Assembly (NCBI RefSeq): GCF_014356525.2
Contig: NC_052516.1
Span: forward strand, 20,168,257-20,232,256
Direction: 5' to 3'
Origin: Nilaparvata lugens
Lineage: Eukaryota; Arthropoda; Insecta; Hemiptera; Delphacidae
DNA length: 64,000 nt
Shown here: in pieces, positions 54,936 to 64,000 of the stretch
How the letters are laid out: each line of letters begins with the position of its first letter
How positions within the stretch are numbered: position 1 is the stretch's first letter
The notes under the pieces: generated by a model
What the model saw: only the letters and a program-made list of their open reading frames with translations
Told to the model about the DNA's origin: nothing
The model's database searches: none
Program-made: the position numbers and the translations under genes

Positions 54936-57900
54936 CTGAAACATAGATTACATTCAATTTCATTTCATTTCATTCATTTATTGTATGAAATACTATAATC
55001 ATAATACAATTATGACATTGGAGGAAAAACTAGGCTGAGCCTGTACTATTTCTCTCCAAACATTTTGATAAAATGTTAATATTGTCCAAAAGATAAGGTT
55101 ATGTAATCACACACTGCTTCATTACTTGATTTTCGGTCCAGGAATGATGATTTAAAATTTTGAAGGTTGATTTTATAGCCTACTCCAAATGAATCACAGA
55201 ATGTATCACAATAAATTAAAAACTTTAGAAATATTGCACTTATTTAAAAAAAATTTAATACAAAATCAAAAAACTAATCACTATTTGTTATTCACAGCTG
55301 AATTACACTACAATCCTCAAAAAATATGTCTAGTTCAGAAATCCTCAAACTAATATTAGTTAAAAAATATTCAAACAAATATGTCTATACAGATGTGGTC
55401 TAATGGGAAGATTCCTAGTTGTATAGTGTGGGGGCGGGCGGATGGGGGTGGAAACCACTGCGCATGTCTGTCTGATTTATTCCTAATCTATATTTATAAA
55501 ATTCCTGTCTCACTGACTAACTCACACACTGAGGTTATTAATACTAGCAAGACAATTAAAAATAATATTGTTAGTAGTAAAGATAAAATGAGTCATATCA
55601 ATTTAAAACTATTTTTCATTAATATCTGCTCACTTAAGTAGAAATTGAGTCAGCTTGAGATCATTCTTACTGAGAAGTCCACTGATATTCTGTGTATAAA
55701 TGAACACTGGCTAGACCAAGAAGAGGTACCACTGAACATTCCAAGAGGTTTCACACTGGCAGCATCGTACTGCAGGTCACCTCCCCTCTCACATGGTGGA
55801 TCGTCTATAATTGTCAGAAACTCCATTGAATATAATGCCCTAAATATAAGTCAGTTCTGTATTGATAAGGTATTCGAAATGTCAGCGATAAGGCTTCTTA
55901 GTGATAGCTGTATCATAGTAAGTTTATATAGGACCCTGACTCTGATATCAAAGATTTTTTGAGTCGACTAGAAGAAGTTTTAATTTTTTTAAGAAAAAAA
56001 CCTTACTCATTCATTGCAATTGCTGGCGGTTTAAATGTGAATATTCTTGATCAACATAAGCAAGAAGTTTCACAATTCTTAAATGTAATGAGGTCGTTTA
56101 ATTTATACCATGTTCATTGCCTCCCGACGAGAGGGAGAGCATGTCTTGATAATGTGTTCACATCTATTGAATCTGAACGGTTGGAATGTCACTTGTATGA
56201 GCAGGACCTGATCTCTGATCACGCGGGATTATTTGTAAATTTCAAAACGATCAACCAAAGTGTAAATAAGGAAATATACCCTGAATTCCACAAAAAACGT
56301 CTCATCACAAACGACCGACTGATGCACTTGAATGCATATCTCGCAAACTACAAGTGGACAAATATATTCAATGCCGGTGATGTAAATGTTATGACCTCAA
56401 TGTTTCTCAATGTCTTGTCCTTTTACCTGGAGCTTGCATGTCCGATAATCAGTTGTAGACCTGGGCCAAAGTCTAGACATAATAATTGGTTTACCGCTGA
56501 ACTTAGTGGAATGAGGGAACAGCTGATGCTCCTGTATAATACTTGGAAGCTTGATAATACTGATAATGCTGAGGTGAGCTATAAAAATTATAAAAAAATG
56601 TACAATTCAGCAATAAATAAAGCAAAAATAGAAGCCAATAATAAATGTATTTCCAAGTCAACCAACAGATGTAAAGCAGCCTGGAAAATAGTAAGGAATG
56701 AAACAGGCCAGGACTCAGCACCCTCTGAAATTAATCTTGCACCCGATGCCCTTAATGACGACTTCATCAGTATAACAAGTCTAAAAATCGAGATCAGCTA
56801 TCTTCTTCTGCGACAAAATTTACTGACCTTTTAAATAATTTCAAATTTTCAGAGACGATTGATCGTACTAGAGTGGGGCTATCTTGGAGAATGGTGGAAG
56901 TGGAAACTGTGAGATTGATTGAAAGCCGTTTAAGCTCCTCGCGAAGAGAAGACTGTTTTGGTCTGTCTAATTTTATAATTAAAAATATAGTTGATTCCAT
57001 GTTGGCACCTCTGACTCTAATAATAAATTTTGTTTTAATAACAGGACAGTTTCCTGATTGCTTGAAGCAGTCCTTGATCAATCCAATTTTCAAAAAAAGG
57101 GGATCGAGACCTGCCCGAAAACTACAGGCCAATAGCGATTGTACCAATAATAAGTAAAATCATTGAAACCTGTATTTTCCAACAAATGTATGAGTACATG
57201 ACAGTCAACTCTATTTTACATGAAAACCAATATGGGTTCAGACCTAATTGCTCAACCACTATGGCTGTAGAAAAGATTGTAGATTCTATTCTTCAGGGAT
57301 TCGAGAAAAATATGATAGTTGGAGGAAAAATGCTGGATTTGAGTAGAGCTTTCGATACAGTTTCTCACAGTGTTCTCTGCAGCAAGCTTGAACATTATGG
57401 CATTAGAGATAAGGAATTAAAATTGATCAGAAGTTACCTTAGTGACAGGACACAAATAGTTCGACTGAATAGGCAAAATAATAAATGTTCAGAACCAAAA
57501 AAAGTATTGGCAGGTGTTCCACAAGGATCAGTCCTTGGACCCTTTCTATTCTTAGCTTTTGTGAATGATTTTAGTGTTAATGTTCCATGTTTATCTGTGC
57601 TCTATGCTGATGACACTACTATACTTGATTCTAATACTAGTGTAGAGGCTGTACTTGATAGGCTTGACTCCTCGGTTGAACGCTGCAGGGAGTGGTATGC
57701 TGCTAATTGTTTGACTCTCAATGAGAATAAAACAGAAAACATTCTATTCACGCTTAGAAATAATTTAAGCAGGGAGCACCAGGAGTACCTGAAGCCGATT
57801 AAACTGCTGGGTTTTATCCTAGACAGTGAATTGAGTTGGAGTAGCCACATAGAGTATCTGTGTAAGAAACTGTCCAGAGTTATGTACCTACTAGGAAAAC

Positions 57901-60900
57901 TAAAATGTTGTGTCAGTAGGGAGGTACTTATTCTGACTTACTATGGTTTGTTTCATTCCCATCTCAATTATGGGCTCCGTCTTTGGGGTAACTCAAGTGA
58001 TATGAAGAAGGCATTTATTTGGCAAAAAAAAGGAATTCGCTGCATTGTTGGTCTAAGGAGTGTTGAAAGCTGTAAAAATAGTTTTATCGAGCTTGGAATC
58101 ATGACTCTCCCTTCAATGTACATTTATTGTAACCTGGTCCATGTTAAAAAAACCTAACTCTATCAACAAGACATAGCCATCAGCATGAACATAGAACTAG
58201 AAATGGGAATAACCTAATCACCCCATACATCAGACTGCAAAAAACATTCAAAAGCTATAAGTATCAACAATACTTATTATTCAATAAATTACCGACAAGA
58301 ATAAAAAATTTACCACAAAAAAAGTTCATATCTACAGTAGCACAATGGCTCAAAAAACAGGCTTTTTATACAATTGACGAATACCTAAGTCATAACGAGC
58401 ATCTGACTGTTTTATATTATATTTGTATATGTATATATGTATACATATGTGTACATGTTTAATGTTATGTATATATGTGTTAGCAGTACGATATATTGTT
58501 AGTATATGCAATGCTGTTTTATCTCCACATGACGTTTGTTTATAACATTTGTAATGTTCGATGACATGAATTTTTTATTGATTTATTGATTATTGACACT
58601 CACTGATCACGATTTCTGAAAAAATACTGGATAGATTGCAACAAAACTTAGAATATAGCTTCCTTAAAGGTCCTAGGTGCTCACTAAGAGATCTTTTGAC
58701 GATATTTCAACTGTAAAGATGGTTTACGGTAAAGAATTATACACGCTGATCAATATATGTATCAGATGCCAATGTTTCATTATGCGTATCAAATTCCAAT
58801 TTTTTTCTTCAATTTGATTAATATGATTAAAGCTGGATTTTCATTTATATCAGTATCAATGAACAGTGAAAATGTAATTCCTATAAGTTCTAATTGAATT
58901 ATTAATACTCGCTTGGCCAAGCTGAGTGGGAATAGTCAAATTAAAACCGAACAACGCGGGGTAACTCTGAGGGTTTAATAAATATGGAGGACCGAGGAAA
59001 ATACATAAAATGCGGATCGACTTACTTGATACGGTTGTGACGATGCGGTTTTAAAGACAACTGGGGTCTCAGCCAGCTCTGCCGGGAGATAGCCCCCTTC
59101 TCCTCCTCCTCGGAGATAGGCAGAGCTAGGTAGAAAGAAAGAGGGGGAAACTAAATACGATAACACATATGCACTGTACTGATTCTGTTCTAACCAAAAA
59201 CTTTTGTGGGACACCTTGTCGAGACTTTTCATTTTGGATAAATATTCTAGTTAATATGAATTCTTTAAAGTAGGTTCATCATTTGGAATAACCCAGTAAT
59301 TTTGAAGCTAGCGTACATTTGAAGATAGAGTGAAGCACTTACAGTGAGAATGCCCTTGAAGCGGAACGCCTTGCCACAGTACTCGCATGTGAAGGGCATG
59401 TCTCCGGTGTGGATGCGGAGGTGCTCCCTCAGGGTGCCTCTCTCCCTAAAATGGCGGCCGCACTCCTGACACTGGTAGGGCTTGGCCCCCGTGTGCACTG
59501 AGGCGTGTTTGCGCAGGTGCAATGTTGTCTTGAATCTGCAAACAATATCAAGTCATATTTATTTATTGGATAGAGCAAACAATACTATGGTCGTAAAAGA
59601 AAAAAACAGGCTATTGCCCAAAACTTCTTCTATTTCCCAATGTTGTCTCAAATTGTCCAAATATTTGAAGAATGAAGAATCATTGTACAGTACGATCTTA
59701 CTGTGAAATGAAGTTGTAACTCTTATAACAGGACATAAAAATGGTACTATTCATTTATGTTACAAGATATACATACAGTACTATATTTCTCGTTCAATAA
59801 TTTTTATGAGGCTACTTGAAAGTTTAACTACAAAGAATCACTAGTACCCTTATATTATTATTTATATTATATTATTTAATTAAATTCAATTAAAATCATG
59901 TCAAGTGTATGATAATAATCTCATCTCCTACTCTCACTGGCGAACAAGAATAATATTATGCCAGTGTATTTTTAACTTACAATCTATTGTTGAACTTTGG
60001 TTGAATTATTGTATTTGTCATGCTCTATTTTGATTTTCTGTATATGTATTATGAATATGAAAATAAATTTGAATTTGGATTTCAGACACGACTATTTTCG
60101 GGTATCTATCATTATCAAGTGTCTAAATGTTTTTTGTGGAAAATGATGCTTTCTATACTGTTGCATTAAAAACTATGGGCAAATCCACATACCCTTTTCA
60201 TAAGACAAGGTATGAATTATGTATTCTTTATTTTTACAGAAAAAACATCATCAAAATGATCGAGAGATAAAAAATAAGAATACATTGTGTGCTAATTTTC
60301 TATCAACTTAAGATAAGATTTCAAATTCCAAAATAAGGTTATGTCTTGTAGGTCTTCACTTACACTAAATTTTCAGTCAAAAAATATTCATACAAACCAT
60401 GTTTTTAAATTTAGATGTTTTTAATACAAAAATTCAAATATTTATTCCACTAATTAAAACGAAAACAAAAAATATTCACCTATTTAAAAAATCTTGAATA
60501 AAGGCCACAAACAAATTTACTCTAATTAAAAGAGTAATACATTGATGATGTAAATAGGCCTACCACTATATTTGTTGAAAATTAATTTAAATTACAGAAC
60601 CAGGTTTCATGGTAACACTTGCCACATCTTCAGCTATAGACTAGTGGTATTGACAACATCAATGTCTTAGGCCCGGTTGCACAAAAGCCGGTTAAATTTT
60701 AACCGTGATTAATTTCACGAGAAACAATCAGAGAAGGCCTTTTTGATAATACGACTTCTCTGATTGGTTCTCGTGGGATTAAACACGATTAAAATTTAAC
60801 CGGCTTTTGTGCAACCGGTACCTATTCTGTTAATCATGGAGAAATACCACGAAATTTCCCATGAAATTCAACCATTTATTAAAATAAAATCAGTGTTGTG

Positions 60901-62848
60901 TGTCACAAATTAAAATTGGAAGTAAAATTCAGGTATATTTCAGTTAGTGACACACACTTACCCTTTATTACAAATATCACAGTGGAATGGCTTGTCCTGG
61001 GAATGTGTCATCAGATGTGCGTCCAGATTTCCCTTCTGAATGAAGCCCTTGCCACACTGGTCACATGTGAAGTTCCTGATTCCAGTATGGATGCGTTTGT
61101 GCGTCACAAGGTTCGGCTTCGTCGTGAACCTGACAATCAAATTCACAATCATTCATTTCAATCCACAACTTATTACAATAATAACTAGTTTGTGACAATG
61201 TTTTATTTGTGACAATATTGTAAAAATTACAAGGCATGACATTATTAAAATTAATTGAATTGGATAGTGTTAGTAATCTACACAAAAAAAAACAATTATT
61301 TATTCATTAAAGGTTCCCAAGCTACTATAATTTTCCTGTTACTCTAACAGAAATTATGATTCTCATGTAATATAAATAAAATTGAATTAAATTTCATTGA
61401 ATCCAAAAAATATATATACATGAACTTGAAATAGCGCTTAGAACTGGAAAGAAAAGGTTTTATTCTTTTATATCTACATAACGTTACCACCGCTGGTGGT
61501 GAGTGCTGGTGACTCACCAAGAACGAAAGCAATCTGTTTTGTTGGACGGATAAAAGAGAGATAACAATATTTAGTTCTTCCAAAATTAGTGAACATTTGT
61601 AAGAAAATAGCATTGTTCTGCAAGGCCTTCGAAGATCGACAGATACATTCAGATTGATTATGGTTTGAATAGTTCGTTTTGTCAGCCGAACATCCTGTCA
61701 ATGTGTGGACACTCCTATGAGAGACAATGATATTCTTTTTCAGTCAGACTTGGTAGTATAATACGAGATAAAATATAGCTTTAGATGATAATCCCATCGT
61801 ATAGAGCGTTTAAGTTCCAAATTTCAATGTTAACTCAAGCCTCGTAGTTCTTTGTCATGGAGCTATGCGACGCTGGTAGTCTCTCATACTTAGCCGTTCT
61901 TACAATCTGGACAAAACAGTAATAATAGACAGTAATCGGCTTGGGTTGACAAAAATCAGCTTGAAATTTGGAACATAAACTACTTTTACCATACTTCTTA
62001 GGCTATCTTTTCTCTATGGTAAAATTCATTCGAAAACAGTTCTTCATTCTAACGTTCATATTGTTCATGTTCACAGTATGATACAACATTGTTCTGATGT
62101 ATGATACAGATATTGATGTGTACAATAAAATTTCAAAGTTTCAGAAAATAATGTGGCACTATATGGAAACCTCAAAAATAAAACAAGACAAGAAACGAGA
62201 ATAAAGTTCTATAATACTATTACAGTTCCGACTCTCCTATATGGAAGTGAGAATTGGATTCACACACGGAGAATGGACAGTCGAATTCAAGCTGCAGAAA
62301 TGAGGTTCCTAAAAAGTGTATTTGGCTGCACTAGAGTTGATAGTATCAGAAATACTGATATAAGATAGGTTTTATTGGTTGCTACTCTGCATGGAAGAAT
62401 TATACAAAATAGACGCAACTGGTGCAATCATTTGGATAGAATGCCACCTGGAAGAATGCCCCTTGAAGTGCAAAACTATAGACCTACTGGAAAAATAGAT
62501 GTAGGGAGGACAAGAAAGAGAGGGGGACCGGAACAAGTTAATTAATAAACCTAATCCCTGAAGTGAAGATGATGATGATTGTTTATAGTTGCCAGTTTGC
62601 TAATTAATTTCTCAAGTGAACCGTTTTTCATGTTGGAAATTAAGTCCTACCTCTTGTCACACTGATCACAGGCATACTTGTTCTTGACCTCCTCGGGCAG
62701 GTGACAGCGACTATGCATGAAGAGTGCACTGTGCAGACGAAACGCCTTGCCACATGTGTGACACACATACGGCCGTGTGTTCGAGTGCGTCGATGAATGC
62801 ATCTCAAACACACGCTTCGTCGAAAAGTACTTGCCGCATTCTGCGCAA
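54411..62848 (-). CDS. C2H2 zinc-finger protein, last four exons, 5' part off window
   Basis: Four exons join in phase (62,848-62,651; 61,129-60,962; 59,535-59,343; 54,935-54,411) to give eight tandem C2H2 fingers and a ~130-residue tail. Every intron splits a finger, and joining restores the finger each time. This is strong proof of the gene model. Linkers such as HTGERPY and HTGAKPY are canonical. The product is probably a nuclear DNA-binding protein; target unknown. Earlier exons lie beyond the right edge. Confidence 0.92.
54593..54682 (-). repeat. 45-bp tandem duplication in the zinc-finger tail
   Basis: Two 45-bp units (54,593-54,637 and 54,638-54,682), in frame, add a second 15-residue unit to the protein. 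A few bases differ. Confidence 0.9.
55380..58596 (+). mobile_element. Degenerate LINE with endonuclease and reverse transcriptase, in the zinc-finger intron
   Basis: Frames in order: [20 protein letters not shown] (endonuclease), [20 protein letters not shown] and [12 protein letters not shown], then from 56,873 the reverse transcriptase. The latter has [60 protein letters not shown] and LYADDTTIL. At least three frameshifts or stops break it. The 3' end carries TTGATTTATTGATTATTGAC repeats. It is antisense to the zinc-finger gene. Confidence 0.85.
58597..58760 (+). mobile_element. Fragment related to the 719-1,586 Helitron-like element
   Basis: CACTCACTGATCACGA, then CTTAAAGGTCCTAGGTGCTC and ACTAAGAGATCTTTTGACGA, resemble the internal block of the Helitron-like element (AGGCGCACTAAGAAATCTTT). 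Ends not found. Confidence 0.4.
59343..59535 (-). CDS. Zinc-finger gene exon: rest of finger 5, finger 6, most of finger 7
   Basis: The acceptor is TGTTTGCAG and the donor CTCACT|GTAAGT. It encodes [34 protein letters not shown] plus H, and [15 protein letters not shown]. The next exon supplies the histidines THRRQH. Confidence 0.93.
60670..60822. mobile_element. 153-bp MITE with TA target duplication
   Basis: GGCCCGGTTGCACAAAAGCC and its complement form ~65-bp arms running through GGTTAAATTTTAACCGTGAT. TA flanks both ends. It lies in the zinc-finger intron. Confidence 0.85.
60962..61129 (-). CDS. Zinc-finger gene exon: rest of finger 3, finger 4, start of finger 5
   Basis: The acceptor is GATTGTCAG and the donor AAAGG|GTAAGT. 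It encodes [14 protein letters not shown] (finger 3 end), [20 protein letters not shown] plus H, and CDICNKG. The phase-2 join to the next exon gives [17 protein letters not shown]. Confidence 0.93.
61761..62017. mobile_element. MITE family C copy
   Basis: A diverged copy with GATAATCCCATCGTATAGAG at the left and a GGCTATCTTTTCTCTAT right end. It lies in the zinc-finger gene's intron. Confidence 0.7.
62148..62585 (+). mobile_element. RTE-like LINE, C-terminal fragment
   Basis: Encodes [20 protein letters not shown], then [20 protein letters not shown] and [17 protein letters not shown]; after a stop, [18 protein letters not shown] and [11 protein letters not shown]. This is the common C-terminal domain of RTE-type reverse transcriptases. 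It ends in a (GAT)n tail. In the intron upstream of the 61.1-kb exon. Confidence 0.75.
62651..62848 (-). CDS. Zinc-finger gene exon: fingers 1-2 and start of finger 3
   Basis: The acceptor is GTTTGCAG and the donor AAGAG|GTAGGA. Finger 1 is [20 protein letters not shown] plus H, finger 2 is [20 protein letters not shown] plus H, then CDQCDKR of finger 3. The linker after finger 2 ([10 protein letters not shown]) is longer than usual. Confidence 0.92.
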
Positions 62849-62964
62849 CTGCAAACAATTTAAAATCAAATTTTAATTTACACCAGAAATAGAACCTACA
62901 CTAGAATATCTGGTTCTATCAGTTCTGGAAGTTATTAGCTTAGTGTATTTTTTGGCTTCAAATT

Positions 62965-62997
62965 CTCTCTCTCTCAAAAAAAAAAAAAAAAAAAAAA
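62965..62997 (+). repeat. (TC)n followed by A22
   Basis: A CT run then 22 consecutive A. It may be a retroelement tail; no element is recognised before it. Confidence 0.9.
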
Positions 62998-63109
62998 TAT
63001 TTTCAAGTTCTCAGTGATCATAGTGTTATTTAATATTGAATTCTAATCCTTCTAAATTCAAAATTTCTATTAGTTTCTTCATCTTTGGACAGAAAATTCT
63101 ACTTAAATT

Positions 63110-63250
63110 CTTGAAACTCAAATGTAACTCATCTTTTGGAAATGTTACTGTTTATCAAATTCGGAAGAAGAGCAGTTTTGGTCTGAGACTGTTGCTCTCT
63201 ATCAGTCATAGCTAACTCATTCGTAATTTGATCAATAAATGAATGAATAA
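63110..63250 (+). mobile_element. SINE-like repeat, family A
   Basis: A copy with GAAGAGCAGTTTTGGTCTGA, then TGTTGCTCTCTATCAGTCAT, ending in ATAAATGAATGAATAA. It lies beyond the last visible zinc-finger exon. Confidence 0.45.
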
Positions 63251-63259
63251 TAACAGTTG

Positions 63260-64000
63260 AAACTTAAATAAGATAATGTTTGATTACATTGATTCACATA
63301 ATCACTGAATATTATTTGGGCCTGTATTATAATTATAAATGATGAATGAATGAGATGAAAATGTTAATGATTACACTATTGCATGAACAATATTTGAATA
63401 TCCCATCAAGTAAACTTGTAAAACTTATGGAAAGGTACAACAGACTTTAGCCAAATACTGACTCCTGTTCCAATTTATACAACACAAAAGATCAGATTTG
63501 TGAGTAGGATTGAAAGATTCACACTTCAAAACTGAAAACAATAATGTTTCAATTACAAAAAGCTGAGATACAAACAAACAATATAAAACATGGAGAAATT
63601 AACAAAACGCAGACCAACTGAATAGAACATAGTTGGAAAATAATTGATAGTATAGATTAATGAATGAGTACTCGTTCATTAGAAAGAAAGAGAGATACGT
63701 TTGCTCAAACAGGATACTTTTTTCGAGTGAATGAAACATTTGAAATGTATTTAAGTTACGGTATTTATTATGGGAAAGAACTAAACATCAATAAATCAAA
63801 AACGTAAATTATTCACAAGATATTTGAGTTGATGGAGATACATCACAGATGCTTAATATGTCTGCCATCAGATGTACAGACTACATCTGGGAAGGGGCTT
63901 AACATCATAAAGACAAGCTAAATCACTCACAACATACTATAAAGATAAAAATATATACAAAAAGACCATCGAACAATTCAAATTCATTTTCTTTCCAGAA
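63260..64000. other. AT-rich, probably intron or upstream region of the zinc-finger gene
   Basis: No exon, finger motif or clear repeat is seen to the right edge. Confidence 0.45.

Overview
The window is AT-rich eukaryotic DNA with long introns, GT-AG splice sites and very many transposable elements. The mix of non-LTR retrotransposons, tRNA-derived SINEs, Helitron-like and foldback or MITE elements, together with the protein sequences, fits an insect. A hemipteran such as a planthopper or leafhopper is my best guess; the species is inference, not something the sequence proves.

The left two thirds (about 1.8-46.2 kb, minus strand) is one gene: UDP-glucose:glycoprotein glucosyltransferase (UGGT), the ER folding sensor that re-glucosylates misfolded N-glycoproteins. 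I place the signal-peptide exon plus 18 further coding exons (one present twice), and infer a non-coding first exon near 46.2 kb. The window ends just as the C-terminal GT24 catalytic domain begins, so the active site and ER-retention tail lie off the left edge. Reading frames match across every junction placed, but about 95 residues expected between exons 12 and 13 are absent. The locus is also full of local duplications: exon 14 lies in a near-perfect 2,058-bp tandem duplication, exon 4 has a truncated copy, and decayed copies of exon edges lie in the flanking introns. One intron carries a 12-unit minisatellite made of copies of the preceding exon's 5' splice donor.

From 46.4 to 53.8 kb I see no host gene apart from a possible TATA-plus-initiator promoter at 45.67 kb. 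The stretch holds nested transposons, two SINE insertions with clear target-site duplications, and a nearly intact LINE reverse transcriptase (52.0-53.8 kb). That LINE ends about 65 bp before the start codon of an ASH-domain protein resembling the N-terminus of abnormal spindle (Asp/ASPM; 53,865-54,336, plus strand).

From 54.4 kb to the right edge, on the minus strand, are the last four exons of a C2H2 zinc-finger gene. They encode eight canonical fingers and a tail with a 15-residue tandem repeat. The gene starts beyond the right edge, and its introns hold a degenerate LINE and an RTE-like fragment. If the Asp-like gene continues to the right, it must span the zinc-finger gene in the opposite orientation.
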